The notes under the pieces were generated by a model. The model made no database searches. It was not told the origin of the DNA and worked only from the letters and a program-made list of their open reading frames with translations. DNA of 55,811 nucleotides, taken from NCBI GenBank assembly GCA_903970145.1, contig CAJCHO010000110.1, positions 1 to 55,811 on the forward strand, read 5' to 3'. Source of the DNA: Mycobacteriaceae bacterium (GTDB taxonomy: Bacteria; Pseudomonadota; Gammaproteobacteria; Burkholderiales; Burkholderiaceae_D). Shown piece by piece: positions 1-8,079 of this stretch. Positions within the stretch are counted from its first letter, which is position 1, and the number at the start of each line of letters is the position of its first letter. Position numbers and translations under genes: made by a program.

Positions 1-72
1 CAGGAACACTTCCCGCCGCGTCTTCTTCCGCTTGCCGGCGTGTTCCGCATCCGAAAAACTGATCTGTTTCAT
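1..72 (-). CDS. IS5-family transposase, N-terminal fragment (cut by window edge)
   Basis: Reading leftward from an ATG at 72, 24 codons are open to the window edge, beginning MKQISFSDAEHAGKRKKTRR. This is the characteristic start of IS5-family DDE transposases (M-x-Q-x-S-F-x-D-A-E followed by a basic K/R stretch). A purine-rich GGGAGGGG ribosome site lies directly upstream. The enzyme would cut and rejoin the ends of its own element. Only the extreme N-terminus is visible, so I cannot say whether the full gene is intact. The family assignment rests on this short but distinctive stretch. Confidence 0.75.
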   Translation of the reverse strand, partial: MKQISFSDAEHAGKRKKTRREVFL

Positions 73-137
73 CGCCCCTCCCGTGCCTCCATTATTAACG
101 CTCAACCGACACTCCGGTGGACTTGTTCAGACTATCC
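1..137 (-). mobile_element. End of an IS5-type insertion sequence
   Basis: Upstream of the transposase start, the minus strand reads GGATAGTCTGAACAAGTCC near 119-137, which resembles the terminal inverted repeat of IS5-subgroup elements. It is followed at 138-141 by CTAG, which fits the 4-bp YTAR-type target these elements prefer. I place the element boundary at about 137. The other end lies outside the window, so the target duplication cannot be confirmed. The element ends about 60 bases short of the stop codon of the membrane protein at 199-738 and does not interrupt it. Confidence 0.6.
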
Positions 138-198
138 CTAGGGCAATCAGGCGCGCGATCACCTACCAATACATCAATGACTATTCCCAATACGACCG

Positions 199-738
199 TC
201 ATCGCCGAGACCACGTAATCGTCAGCAGAAGATTGCCGGACCCTAGGGAAAACGCCAAATAAATTGCGGCTACGGATCCGATCGCGATGTAAGCGACACG
301 TCTTCGTCGAGTAAGTTGCAACGAGTATTCGTGACAGCGCTCACCCCACTCAAACAGCATAATCGTCTGGTTACATTCGGATGCTGCGGATGGATTGCTA
401 ACCTCTGATGACAACCGGGGAGGCCGTTCAAACGCTGGAAGCGAATCCCAAGGAAGAAAGAAAAGCGAAGCCATCAAGTAGTTTACTGCCACAATATATC
501 TGTCCGTCGGACTGGGGGCCTGCAGAAAAATGATCCGCAAGAGGTCATCAAAGGACAGTTGCGGCCCCTTAATCGTCCCGATGAATGCGGGAACAAAGAC
601 AAGAAGAATCACGCCGATAACTCGTAATCCTTGCCTGCGACCACGGATAACCACATCTGAGGTCCTCGCCCTGGTGCTAAGCACTACACAGCCTATACTG
701 AGGCTCAGGGAGATGATTAGTGCGGTAACAAAAGCCAT
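199..738 (-). CDS. Hypothetical multi-pass membrane protein
   Basis: A 179-residue protein that I do not recognise. Hydrophobic segments near residues 3-21, 39-57, 83-97 and 149-169 suggest four membrane passes, with a polar central section (about 100-147) containing two cysteines. Base composition is lower in GC than the core operons, and the gene stands alone between an insertion-sequence end and an integrase remnant, which suggests acquired DNA. A weak GAGAG ribosome site precedes the ATG. No catalytic motif is visible. It may be a real accessory membrane protein, but nothing nearby indicates a role. Confidence 0.5.
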   Translation of the reverse strand: MAFVTALIISLSLSIGCVVLSTRARTSDVVIRGRRQGLRVIGVILLVFVPAFIGTIKGPQLSFDDLLRIIFLQAPSPTDRYIVAVNYLMASLFFLPWDSLPAFERPPRLSSEVSNPSAASECNQTIMLFEWGERCHEYSLQLTRRRRVAYIAIGSVAAIYLAFSLGSGNLLLTITWSRR

Positions 739-1202
739 CGTCTCTCAAGTTATGGATTGACGCGGTTGAATGTGCCTGCCGGATTCGCGACCGACCTCGA
801 CTCGACCTCGCGAACACATCGCGTCTCCGGTGGCTCAGACATTATGCGATGACCATCAATTGCCAGATTTCCAATGACTAGCAGGACACCTAGCGTCATG
901 GCGGTGGTTCGAAGATCGTCTTGCGTAGGTCATTCAGCATCCGGAGTCTTGCCATGGAGAGATCCCACAACAACGATCCTAACCCCAAACATCGCGCCGC
1001 AAGAAATCACGCGACCTTGAACTTATTCAAGCCTTTCGGCCAGAGGATTGTGTATTCGTCCTTCGAGGCCTCACGGTAAGCAACCCTGGCTTCAACCCAA
1101 TTAGCGTTGCGGCAAAGAATAGCTCTTACCTCGTCGAAAGCACTCCGGGCCGATGGGGAGCGTCGTCTCTTGCAGATCTCGTTCCAGTTTGAGCATATCC
1201 GA
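739..1202. other. Intergenic stretch without a convincing gene
   Basis: About 460 bases between the membrane protein and the first integrase tail. A 71-codon minus-strand frame (1007-1222) ends in a plausible-looking protein C-terminus but has no recognisable domain and overlaps the integrase tail. I see no RNA gene or strong promoter. It probably consists of decayed mobile-element DNA. Confidence 0.4.
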
Positions 1203-1292
1203 AAGAAGCCGGCACACGCCACCGAATTGGTGACTGCCCATTACTGTAAGGCGCGCGAGATCACGCGTGCGCGGCCAGTAGAGAAGAATTGA
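1203..1292 (+). pseudogene. Tyrosine integrase C-terminal remnant, copy 1
   Basis: The last 29 codons of this frame (KKPAHATELVTAHYCKAREI and onward to a stop at 1290-1292) align closely with the C-terminus of the second integrase remnant ending at 2711 (KKLGHATESMTAHYRKAHEI). The tyrosine in TAHY is at the position of the catalytic nucleophile of tyrosine recombinases. The usual LGHA is degraded to PAHA, and the rest of the enzyme is missing or frameshifted, so this is a dead tail. It ends about 50 bases from a copy of the 3' end of tRNA-Pro, the normal position for an integrase that uses that tRNA as its target. Confidence 0.65.
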
Positions 1293-1305
1293 AGATTAGA
1301 GGATA

Positions 1306-1335
1306 TTAGACAGGCGGGAGATTCGTGCTGTCTAA
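1306..1335. repeat. Stem-loop between integrase tail 1 and tRNA-Pro remnant
   Basis: TTAGACAG (1306-1313) and CTGTCTAA (1328-1335) form a perfect 8-bp inverted repeat with a 14-base loop. An equivalent structure with different but still complementary arms lies at 2735-2764 in the second copy, so the pairing appears conserved rather than the sequence. A short T run follows at 1345-1349. It may be the integrase transcription terminator or a recombination-protein site. Confidence 0.55.
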
Positions 1336-1340
1336 CTCTG

Positions 1341-1396
1341 TTGATTTTTGGTCGGGGCGAGAGGATTTGAACCCCGACCACCTGCACCTCATGCCG
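1341..1396 (-). other. Degenerate 3' end of tRNA-Pro (attachment-site copy)
   Basis: Bases 1341-1373 are identical over 33 bases to 2769-2801, which include the CCA end and T-arm of the intact tRNA-Pro. Similarity then continues with a single-base deletion and mismatches through the anticodon-stem region to about 1396. The 5' half of the tRNA is absent. This is the expected product of integration by an element that uses the tRNA 3' end as its attachment site. The pair therefore marks the two ends of the strip carrying hicAB. Confidence 0.75.
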
Positions 1397-1424
1397 GTGC
1401 TGTCTAGCGGCGTGGAGCGCCAAA

Positions 1425-1500
1425 CTGGCTAATATTTCCGCTTTGAACGCCTCTCTTTTCCAGAGAGAACGCGCGAAACCGTCCCGAGAATATTAGCCAG
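1425..1500. repeat. Inverted repeat, 12-bp arms (integrase arm-site-like)
   Basis: CTGGCTAATATT at 1425-1436 is the exact reverse complement of AATATTAGCCAG at 1489-1500. The core AATATTAGCC also occurs twice in tandem at 2721-2740, at the other end of the element. Short repeats clustered near both attachment ends resemble arm-type binding sites for an integrase or excisionase. Confidence 0.55.
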
Positions 1501-1526
1501 CAACTGCCGGATTTCGCCCTTCCTCA

Positions 1527-1581
1527 ATTACACAAAAAAGTGTAATACTCTCCTCGCTTTATCTACATTTTTGTATATAAT
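1527..1581 (+). promoter_or_regulatory. hicAB promoter and putative operator
   Basis: A perfect inverted repeat ATTACAC (1527-1533) / GTGTAAT (1540-1546), separated by six A residues, lies just upstream of a consensus -10 box TATAAT at 1576-1581. No good -35 box is present 17 bases upstream. HicB antitoxins repress their own promoter through a DNA-binding C-terminal domain, so this palindrome is a reasonable operator. That assignment is inference from position and symmetry. Confidence 0.55.
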
Positions 1582-1619
1582 GGATCTCATTGACGCTAGC
1601 GATTCACTCGGGGGAAGCG

Positions 1620-1799
1620 GTGAAGAACAGCGAGTTTAGAAGGTTCCTGAAGCAGCAAGGCGTCGAGATGAGGGAAGGGAAAAGGCATACGAAGCTGTAC
1701 CACAACGGAAAGCAAAGCGTGATCGGTAGACACCTCGGCGAAGAAATCAACGAGATTACCAGGCAAGCGATTTTGAAGCAGTTGGGCATCAAGGAATGA
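1620..1799 (+). CDS. hicA: HicA-family mRNA interferase toxin
   Basis: From the GTG at 1620 the product is 59 residues, matching the usual HicA length, and begins VKNSEFRRFLKQQGVEMREG. A TTG at 1590 would add ten residues but would begin only nine bases after the -10 box. HicA is a small double-stranded-RNA-binding-fold ribonuclease that cuts mRNA. The catalytic histidine is visible at residue 23 (GKRHTKLY), followed by the NGKQS and IGRH strands of the fold. hicB follows after 64 bases with its own strong ribosome site. The toxin-first order is typical of hicAB. The pair is cargo between two tRNA-Pro attachment copies, so it may stabilise that strip. Confidence 0.85.
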   Translation: MKNSEFRRFLKQQGVEMREGKRHTKLYHNGKQSVIGRHLGEEINEITRQAILKQLGIKE

Positions 1800-1863
1800 C
1801 GGGTGCGGGCCGAAATGGCCTGCAGATCCCGATTATGGCGGACCCATTAGGAAGGAGAGCTGG

Positions 1864-2391
1864 ATGTTGAACTATCCGGTTGTGATGACGCAGGACGGTG
1901 ATAGATGGATGGCCACGTTTCCCGATATTCCAGAAGCAATTACGGACGGGGCGACCGTGGAAGTGGCGCTTGAACGCGCACAGGATGCGCTTGAGACAGC
2001 CTTGGAGTTTTACTTCGAAGATAAGCGTGCGGTGCCGATGCCCTCCAAAGTAGCGAAGGGTGGCAGCTCGATCACGTTGCCAACAAGCATGTCGGCAAAG
2101 GTCCTGCTGCTCAATGAAATGGTCGAGCAGCACGTCAGGGCGGCCGAGTTGGCGCGCCGATTGGATCTAACCGCTCAGGATGTCGCGAGAATCGTCGACC
2201 TTCGTCATGCGACGAAAATAGACACGATCGTCGCGGCCCTTGCTGCCCTGGGAAAGGAGCTCGTCATCCAGTTGCGAGCTGCCACTCCAAAGCCGGACGT
2301 CAAGCCGATTCGCAGGGTTAGGGCGCGGCCTGTCCTAGCGCGTCGGCGCGGCACTCTCGGTAAAGCTCGTTCAGTTGGTCGGCCTGCCTGA
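1864..2391 (+). CDS. hicB: HicB-family antitoxin with atypical C-terminal extension
   Basis: ATG at 1864 follows a strong GGAAGGAG ribosome site (1850-1857). Residues 1-60 are the HicB partial RNase H fold (YPVVMTQDGDRWMATFPDIP, then the E-A-x-T-D-G and ALEFYFED motifs), which binds and blocks HicA. Residues about 75-135 are a helix-turn-helix of the type that represses the operon (AAELARRLDLTAQDVARIVD, then HATKIDTI and ALGKEL). Typical HicB proteins end soon after ALGKEL, near 135-140 residues. Here about 35 arginine- and proline-rich residues follow to residue 175, running into the junction with the integrase remnant. That tail looks like read-through into foreign DNA after loss of the original stop. 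Confidence 0.85.
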   Translation: MLNYPVVMTQDGDRWMATFPDIPEAITDGATVEVALERAQDALETALEFYFEDKRAVPMPSKVAKGGSSITLPTSMSAKVLLLNEMVEQHVRAAELARRLDLTAQDVARIVDLRHATKIDTIVAALAALGKELVIQLRAATPKPDVKPIRRVRARPVLARRRGTLGKARSVGRPA

Positions 2392-2435
2392 GGAGGCAGA
2401 CAGTACGTCCATCAAGCTCTGTTGGAAGTACCCCG

Positions 2436-2711
2436 TTGGCTTCGCTAAAGTCCGTCAAGGGCGTGACGGTGTTGCACACACTCGAGGGAGGCAAATTCAC
2501 CTACTCGGGATTCAGATCCGCGTGGATCCGTGCGTGCGAGCGCGCCGGCGTGAAGAACGCGCATTTTCATGATCTGCGCGCCAAGGCGGCGACTGAGGAA
2601 GAGAGCGCCCAGGAAGCGCAAAAGAAACTGGGGCACGCCACTGAATCGATGACGGCCCACTACCGCAAGGCGCACGAGATCACGCGAGTGCGGCCGTTTA
2701 AGAAGGTCTGA
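2436..2711 (+). pseudogene. Tyrosine integrase C-terminal remnant, copy 2
   Basis: This open frame holds only the last part of a tyrosine recombinase catalytic domain. Visible are HFHDLRAKA (box II histidine and arginine), KKLGHATESMT (the GH motif) and TAHYRKAHEI, with the nucleophilic tyrosine. Box I arginine and the whole N-terminal DNA-binding half are missing, and no integrase sequence is found upstream, where hicB ends at 2391. The product cannot be an active recombinase. It ends 65 bases from tRNA-Pro, the natural position for the integrase of an element inserted at that tRNA. Confidence 0.75.
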
Positions 2712-2720
2712 GGCTCAGAA

Positions 2721-2740
2721 AATATTAGCCAATATTAGCC
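2721..2740 (+). repeat. Tandem AATATTAGCC repeats
   Basis: Two perfect copies of AATATTAGCC sit back to back just after the stop of integrase remnant 2. The same 10-mer occurs at 1489-1498 and in reverse at 1427-1436. They are likely remnants of recombinase arm sites of the integrated element. Confidence 0.6.
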
Positions 2741-2764
2741 AGCGGTGTCCAGCACTGTGGCTAA
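2735..2764. repeat. Stem-loop between integrase tail 2 and tRNA-Pro
   Basis: TTAGCCA (2735-2741) pairs perfectly with TGGCTAA (2758-2764). Relative to the copy at 1306-1335, the middle of both arms has changed together, so pairing is kept. A T5 run follows at 2773-2777. Confidence 0.55.
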
Positions 2765-2774
2765 CTCATTGATT

Positions 2775-2853
<79 letters not shown>

Positions 2854-2885
2854 AAGGCCCGAATTATAACAGAGCGCATTGCGAG

Positions 2886-3287
2886 TCAGATGCGCAAGAG
2901 CTTGGCGATGTCGCTCAGTTCTTTGCGCAGCAGCACCGCGCTGGCGCTTGCCTTGAATCCGTTGGCAATCGGAGTAGCAGGAGGAGCGCTGACTGCGGCG
3001 CTGGCGCCATCTTCAAGACGCAAGTCGAGCTTGTTGCGCGCGCCGCTGATGGTAAAGCCCTGCTCGTAGAGCAACTCGCGAATGCGCCGGATCAGCAGTA
3101 CTTCGTGGTGCTGGTAGTAGCGCCTGTTGCCGCGCCGCTTGACTGGCTTTAGCTGGGTGAACTCCTGCTCCCAGTAGCGCAACACATGGGGTTTGACGCC
3201 GCACAGTTCACTCACCTCACCGATCGTGAAGTAGCGCTTGGCCGGAATCGGCGGCAGCGGTTGGGAGAGTGACTCTGTCTTCTGCAC
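2886..3287 (-). CDS. MerR-family transcriptional regulator
   Basis: A 133-residue protein with an N-terminal MerR winged helix-turn-helix: YFTIGEVSELCGVKPHVLRY (residues about 18-37), then WEQEF and the wing RRGNRRYYQHHEVLLI, followed by a short helix (IRELLYEQGFTISGAR). There is no C-terminal metal- or drug-binding domain, and no cysteine cluster beyond the single HTH cysteine. The last 40 residues are low-complexity and Ala-rich. A small MerR protein directly downstream of ihfA at the end of the pheST operon is a recurrent arrangement in proteobacteria. Its target is not deducible here. Confidence 0.88.
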   Translation of the reverse strand: MQKTESLSQPLPPIPAKRYFTIGEVSELCGVKPHVLRYWEQEFTQLKPVKRRGNRRYYQHHEVLLIRRIRELLYEQGFTISGARNKLDLRLEDGASAAVSAPPATPIANGFKASASAVLLRKELSDIAKLLRI

Positions 3288-3349
3288 AGTCGCATCCTCG
3301 ATCGTAGGCGGCGCTAACTGGCGCGCAGTGCGCTACGAATTGGCTCCGC

Positions 3350-3736
3350 TTAGTGGCTGGCGGCGGCCGCTTCGACCATCGCCTTGAGTTTCTGGCTGGC
3401 GTGGAAGGTCACGACGCGACGAGCAGTGATGGGGATGGCTTCACCGGTCTTCGGGTTGCGCCCGGGACGCTGCGGCTTGTCGCGCAGCTGAAAGTTGCCA
3501 AAGCCCGACAGCTTGACGCTATCACCGCGCTGCAGGGCAAAGCGGATCTCTTCAAAAAAGGTCTCGACCATGTCCTTGGCTTCACGCTTGTTCAAGCCGA
3601 CGCGCTCGAAAAGCATGTCGGCAAGCTCCGCCTTGGTCAGCGTCGTGCTTCCTGAACCGGCCGATTCAATCACGGCAGGTTCAGCGGCAATGGTGGTCGG
3701 CATAAGTTCTGCAGGCTTCGAGTCAAGATCGCGCAT
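3350..3736 (-). CDS. ihfA: Integration host factor subunit alpha
   Basis: Residues about 33-128 form the HU/IHF fold, with [20 protein letters not shown] at its start, [20 protein letters not shown] (the DNA-intercalating beta arm with the RPGRNP signature) and a closing helix. IHF-alpha pairs with IHF-beta to bend DNA sharply in recombination, replication and transcription. The usual protein is about 100 residues. The ATG at 3736 adds roughly 30 low-complexity residues, and an internal ATG (near 3703) could be the true start, as neither has a clear ribosome site. It follows pheT by 32 bases, the classic pheST-ihfA arrangement. Confidence 0.93.
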   Translation of the reverse strand: MRDLDSKPAELMPTTIAAEPAVIESAGSGSTTLTKAELADMLFERVGLNKREAKDMVETFFEEIRFALQRGDSVKLSGFGNFQLRDKPQRPGRNPKTGEAIPITARRVVTFHASQKLKAMVEAAAASH

Positions 3737-3768
3737 AAAAGAACAAGTTTGCTAGACAGGTTTGGCCA

Positions 3769-6186
3769 TCAAGTTCGGGGATTTGCACCGAATTTTTCGT
3801 GCAACGCGCGCTTGATGGCGGCGAGGGCAAGATCCACAACTTCATCGCTCAGGGTCTGATGAGTATCTTGCAAGCGGAATCTAAAGGCAAGGCTTTTCTC
3901 ATTATTTTTCAAGCCTTTACCACGGTATTCGTCAAAAATAGCAACGCTCTGGACGAGTGTTGCGGGGCCATCAGATTGGCGTACGGAGTCGATTTCGTCA
4001 AGCAGCGCCTGCACCTGTAGCGAGCTATCGACGACCAGCGCCAAGTCGCGCACGACTGCCGGGAAACGCGAAATCTCGGTCGGTCTGGGTAGGTTGCCTT
4101 GGAGCAACAATGCTGCGTCGAGCTCGAAAACGATCGGGGCCTGGGGCAGCTCATAGCGCTGCAGCCAGCGCGGATGGAGCTCGCCAATCCAACCGCAGGC
4201 GCGGCCATCGACCTCGACGCGGGCGCTGCGGCCTGGATGCAGGGCCGGATGGGATGCGGCGACAAAGCGCGCCTGGCGCGGCGCGAGGAGCTCCTCCACA
4301 TCCTTTTTGACGTCGAAAAAGTCTACCGCGCGCGAGGACGCTCCCCACTGGTCTTCAAGGACGCCCCCGTAGGCAAGTCCGGCTGCGCGCAGTGGCTGCT
4401 CGATGCCCGCGACCGCCAGCTCACCATCGGCGCTGCCCGGCGTTGGCAGGAACACCCGTGCAAGTTCGAATACGCGCACGCGCAGATTCTTGCGATTGAG
4501 GTTGTAGCGCAGATTGGCAACCAGACCGCCAAGTAGACTCGTGCGCATCACCGACAGGTGGCTGGCTATCGGATTGATGAGGGCAATCGGGGCGGCGTTG
4601 CCGGCAAAATCGGCCTCCCACTGGGCATCGACGAAGGAATAGTTGAGCACCTCCTGATAACCGCTGGCAGCGAGCAGGTGGCGCAGATCATGGATGCTGC
4701 GCGTCGCTTCGTCCGTCCTCAGCATCGAATGGCGCGCGATCGGCAGGTGGGTGGGGATGCGCTCGTAGCCGTAGCAGCGCGCCACCTCCTCGATCAGGTC
4801 TTCTTCGATCTCGATGTCAAAGCGATACGAGGGTGGCGTGACGATGAAACTGTCACCGTCTTCGCGCACCTTGAATTCGAGGCGAGCGAAGATCGCCGCG
4901 ATCTCGGCGCGGGACACCGCGACACCGATGATTTTCTGGGCACGGGCAAGGCGCATGGCGACTTCGCGCGGCTGCGGCATGCGCGGCTGCTGATCGTCAA
5001 TCGGGCCGGCCTTGCCACCGCAGATCTGGAGAACCAGCGCAGTGATGTATTCGAGGTGCTCAAGCGTGGTGGCGGGATCGACACCGCGCTCAAAGCGGTG
5101 CGAGGCATCGGTCGAGAAGTTGTAGCGCCGAGCGCGTCCCTGGATGGCGTCAGGCCACCAGAAGGCCGCTTCCAGATAAATATCGCGCGTCTCCAGCGAT
5201 ACCGCCGTGGCGTCGCCTCCCATGATGCCGGCGAGGCTCTCGACGGCCTCTTCATCGACGATCACCCCGACGTGCGCGTCGACCTCGACGGTCTCGCCGT
5301 TGAGTAGCTTGAGCGACTCGCCCGCGCGTCCCCAACGCACTGTCAGGGCTCCGTGGATCTTCGCGAGATCAAACACGTGGCTCGGGCGCCCGAGTTCGAG
5401 CATCACGTAGTTGGATATGTCGACCAGAGCGCTGACCGAGCGCTGCCCGGAACGCTCCAGGCGCTGCTTCATCCAGGCCGGTGTCTGGGCACGCGCATCG
5501 ACTCCGCGCACGATGCGTCCGGAAAAACGCCCGCACAGGTCAGCATCAGCCACGCTCACCTTCAGGCGTTCGTCCAGAGTCGGTGCCACAGCCGGGAATG
5601 ACGGCCGCCTCAACGCCGCACCGGTCAGCGCCGCGACTTCGCGCGCGACCCCGAAGACCGACAGGCAGTCGGCCTTGTTGGGGGTGAGCTTGAGTGTAAA
5701 GAGCTTGTCGTCGAGATCGAGGACCTCGCGCAGCGAAGCCCCAATCGGCGCATCGTCGGGCAGCACCAGCAGGCCGGCGTGATCCTCAGAGAGCTTTAGC
5801 TCGCGAGCTGAGCAGAGCATGCCCTGGCTCTCGACTCCGCGCATGGTCGCTGCCTTGATCTCAAAGACAGACTCCCCGGGCGCCGCTGGCAGGCGTGCCC
5901 CGACGAGCGCACAGGGTACTTTCTGGCCGGCGCGCACGTTGGGTGCGCCACAGACGATGGTCAGAAGACTGGCCTGCCCCGCGTCGACCTGGCACACTGA
6001 GAGGCGATCGGCATTGGGGTGCCTCGCGCACTCAACGACCTTGGCGACCACCACCTTCTCGAAGGCCGGGGCGACTGGAGTGACCTCTTCCACCTCGAGG
6101 CCGCCCATGGTGAGGACGTGCGCCAGCGCCTCGCTATCGAGGGCGGGGTCGACGAAACTGCGTAGCCAGCTTTCTGAGAATTGCAT
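3769..6186 (-). CDS. pheT: Phenylalanine-tRNA ligase beta subunit
   Basis: An 805-residue protein, close to the usual 790-800. It starts [20 protein letters not shown] and has the tRNA-binding OB domain (residues about 40-150, including [12 protein letters not shown]), the B3/4 editing domain (about 210-390), the B5 DNA-binding-like fold (about 405-475), the catalytic-core-like region, and a C-terminal FDX-ACB anticodon-binding domain (about 710-805, [15 protein letters not shown]). With PheS it forms the alpha2-beta2 enzyme that charges tRNA-Phe and removes mischarged tyrosine. It lies 17 bases after pheS and is translated from the same transcript. Confidence 0.97.
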   Translation of the reverse strand: MQFSESWLRSFVDPALDSEALAHVLTMGGLEVEEVTPVAPAFEKVVVAKVVECARHPNADRLSVCQVDAGQASLLTIVCGAPNVRAGQKVPCALVGARLPAAPGESVFEIKAATMRGVESQGMLCSARELKLSEDHAGLLVLPDDAPIGASLREVLDLDDKLFTLKLTPNKADCLSVFGVAREVAALTGAALRRPSFPAVAPTLDERLKVSVADADLCGRFSGRIVRGVDARAQTPAWMKQRLERSGQRSVSALVDISNYVMLELGRPSHVFDLAKIHGALTVRWGRAGESLKLLNGETVEVDAHVGVIVDEEAVESLAGIMGGDATAVSLETRDIYLEAAFWWPDAIQGRARRYNFSTDASHRFERGVDPATTLEHLEYITALVLQICGGKAGPIDDQQPRMPQPREVAMRLARAQKIIGVAVSRAEIAAIFARLEFKVREDGDSFIVTPPSYRFDIEIEEDLIEEVARCYGYERIPTHLPIARHSMLRTDEATRSIHDLRHLLAASGYQEVLNYSFVDAQWEADFAGNAAPIALINPIASHLSVMRTSLLGGLVANLRYNLNRKNLRVRVFELARVFLPTPGSADGELAVAGIEQPLRAAGLAYGGVLEDQWGASSRAVDFFDVKKDVEELLAPRQARFVAASHPALHPGRSARVEVDGRACGWIGELHPRWLQRYELPQAPIVFELDAALLLQGNLPRPTEISRFPAVVRDLALVVDSSLQVQALLDEIDSVRQSDGPATLVQSVAIFDEYRGKGLKNNEKSLAFRFRLQDTHQTLSDEVVDLALAAIKRALHEKFGANPRT

Positions 6187-6203
6187 GATCGTAGTCGGGC
6201 CGT

Positions 6204-7220
6204 TTAGCGGAACTGCTCGAGAAAGCGCAGATCGCCCTCGTAGAACAGCCGCAAATCATTGATGCCGTAGCGCAGCATGGTCAGGCGCTCAAGGCCGCTG
6301 CCAAAGGCGAAACCGATATACCGCTCGGGATCAAGCCCCATATTGCGCAACACCGTCGGATGCACCTGGCCCGACCCCGAGATCTCCAGCCAGCGCCCCT
6401 GCATCGGCCCGCTGGTGAACGCCATGTCGATCTCGGCAGACGGCTCGGTAAACGGGAAAAACGACGGACGAAAGCGTACCGTCAGGGCATCGGTCTCAAA
6501 AAAGCGGCGCAGGAACTCGGTATAGACACCCTTGAGATCGGCAAAGGAGATGTTCTCGTCGATCCACAGGCCCTCGACCTGGTGGAACATCGGCGAATGG
6601 GTGGCATCGTTGTCGATGCGGTAGGTGCGGCCCGGTGCGATCACCTTGATCGGCGGCTCATGCATGCGCGCATAGCGCACCTGCATCGGGCTCGTGTGCG
6701 GGCGCAGATTCAGGTAGCGCCCCTCCTGGTCGCGCACGTCGACATAGAAGGTGTCCTGCATCGAGCGCGCCGGATGGTTCTCGGGATTGTTCAGTGCGGT
6801 AAAGCTGTACCAGTCGGTCTCGATTTCCGGGCCTTCGGCGACGGCAAAGCCGATGGACGCAAAGATCGTCTCGATACGCTCCCAGGTGCGCATCACCGGA
6901 TGCAGGGCGGCGCGCGCCCGGCCCCGTCCCGGCAGGCTGACGTCAATCGCTTCGGCGTTCAGGCGCGCGTGCATCTGCGCGTCGGCGAGCTCCTGGCGAC
7001 GCGCGCTCAGCAAGCTCTCGATGTCCTGCTTGACCTGATTGATGACGGCACCCTGGGCGCGACGCTCGTTGGCATCGAGCTTGCCCAGATTCTTCAGCAG
7101 ATCGGTAACGAGGCCACCCTTGCCGAGAAAGCGCGCCTTCTCGTTTTCCAGGCTCGGACCGTCGGTCGCGCCCGCGAATGCGGCCCGCGCCTGCTCGACC
7201 AGTGTTTCGAGATCGTTCAT
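6204..7220 (-). CDS. pheS: Phenylalanine-tRNA ligase alpha subunit
   Basis: A 338-residue class II synthetase subunit. The N-terminal 85 residues form a coiled-coil arm that contacts tRNA. The catalytic core shows [12 protein letters not shown], motif 2 ([20 protein letters not shown]) and motif 3 ([20 protein letters not shown]), which bind ATP and phenylalanine. It works with PheT, encoded 17 bases downstream. A strong terminator-like hairpin separates it from rplT upstream, so its expression relative to the ribosomal genes is probably adjusted by termination or read-through. Confidence 0.97.
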   Translation of the reverse strand: MNDLETLVEQARAAFAGATDGPSLENEKARFLGKGGLVTDLLKNLGKLDANERRAQGAVINQVKQDIESLLSARRQELADAQMHARLNAEAIDVSLPGRGRARAALHPVMRTWERIETIFASIGFAVAEGPEIETDWYSFTALNNPENHPARSMQDTFYVDVRDQEGRYLNLRPHTSPMQVRYARMHEPPIKVIAPGRTYRIDNDATHSPMFHQVEGLWIDENISFADLKGVYTEFLRRFFETDALTVRFRPSFFPFTEPSAEIDMAFTSGPMQGRWLEISGSGQVHPTVLRNMGLDPERYIGFAFGSGLERLTMLRYGINDLRLFYEGDLRFLEQFR

Positions 7221-7241
7221 CGAGGTTTCGCTTGTAGCACT

Positions 7242-7273
7242 AAATAAAAACGGGGCCCTGGAGAGGCCCCGTT
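7242..7273 (-). terminator. Rho-independent terminator or attenuator between rplT and pheS
   Basis: On the minus strand AACGGGGCC and GGCCCCGTT pair perfectly over 9 bp around a 7-base loop (arms at plus positions 7265-7273 and 7249-7257) and are followed by a U-rich tract (TTTATTT). It sits about 29 bases before the pheS start. Enterobacteria use a Phe-rich leader peptide before pheST, but I find no short frame with consecutive Phe codons here, so it may simply set partial termination. Confidence 0.8.
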
Positions 7274-7333
7274 TCGAGACTGCTGCCCGGCAAACGAGTG
7301 CCGGGGTGTTGCCGGCCCCTGGGGGCGCAGCGC

Positions 7334-7693
7334 TTAGGCAGCCAGCGAAGCCTTGACCTGATCGACGATCGAGGCAAACGCCGGCTTGTCCATGACCGCC
7401 ATGTCGGCCAGCACCTTGCGGTCGAGCTCGATGGCGGCCTTTTTCAGGCCTGCGATGAAGGCGCTGTAGGTCAGGTCATGCTCGCGCACGGCAGCGTTGA
7501 TACGCGTGATCCAGAGTGCCCGGAAGACGCGCTTTTTATTGCGGCGATCGCGATAGGCATATTGCCCGGCGCGCATGACCGCTTCCTTGGCGATGCGATA
7601 GACACTACCGCGACGGCCGCGATAGCCCTTGGCGGCATCGATTACTTTCTTGTGACGGGCCCGTGCTGTGACCCCACGTTTGACTCGAGGCAT
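7334..7693 (-). CDS. rplT: Ribosomal protein L20
   Basis: A 119-residue, very basic protein, the normal L20 length, with signatures [20 protein letters not shown] and [21 protein letters not shown]20 binds 23S rRNA early in large-subunit assembly and in many bacteria represses translation of its own rpmI-rplT message. It follows rpmI by 24 bases with an AGGAG-like ribosome site. It is part of the infC-rpmI-rplT cluster and is separated from pheS by a strong hairpin. Confidence 0.98.
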   Translation of the reverse strand: MPRVKRGVTARARHKKVIDAAKGYRGRRGSVYRIAKEAVMRAGQYAYRDRRNKKRVFRALWITRINAAVREHDLTYSAFIAGLKKAAIELDRKVLADMAVMDKPAFASIVDQVKASLAA

Positions 7694-7717
7694 TTTATTC
7701 TCCTGGTGACCGTTGGA

Positions 7718-7915
7718 TTAAGCGTAGGGCAGCATGGCGCGCACGCTGTTCATGTTTGACTCATGAACGGACTGCGTGCCGCGCAACTGGCGCTTGTTCT
7801 TGGTGGTCTTCTTGGTCAGGATGTGGCGCTTGAACGCCTGGCCGCGCTTGACGGTACCGCCCGCGCGCACCACAAAGCGCTTGGCAGCGCTTTTCTTGGT
7901 CTTCATCTTCGGCAT
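7718..7915 (-). CDS. rpmI: Ribosomal protein L35
   Basis: From the ATG at 7915 the product is 65 residues and begins [20 protein letters not shown], the universal L35 start. A longer in-frame extension to 7960 is not conserved and can be ignored. The ribosome site GGAG precedes this ATG by about 9 bases. L35 is a small basic protein of the large ribosomal subunit. The 164-base gap back to infC is long for this operon and may hold the regulatory leader that L20 commonly binds, though I cannot identify the fold by eye. Confidence 0.97.
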   Translation of the reverse strand: MPKMKTKKSAAKRFVVRAGGTVKRGQAFKRHILTKKTTKNKRQLRGTQSVHESNMNSVRAMLPYA

Positions 7916-8079
7916 GACACTACTCCAAATTGTTATGACACTTCGCGAGGTGACGGACAAGCCGTACTTGGGTACCTCACAACGCTTGTAGGGCGATCCT
8001 CGTGTTGCCAGGCGCGCTGTACTGACCGGATCGCCGCGTCGCCTGGATTACGCACCCGGACTGCAGGTGCCAATTCGTT

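Noticed and set aside
1007..1222. Minus-strand 71-codon frame ending in a protein-like C-terminus
   Set aside because: No recognisable domain, no ribosome site, and it overlaps the integrase remnant on the other strand. It could be a decayed gene end but I cannot support it.
6360..7247. Long plus-strand open frame across pheS
   Set aside because: It is antisense to pheS, with low-complexity composition and no domain. Such frames are expected in GC-rich genes.
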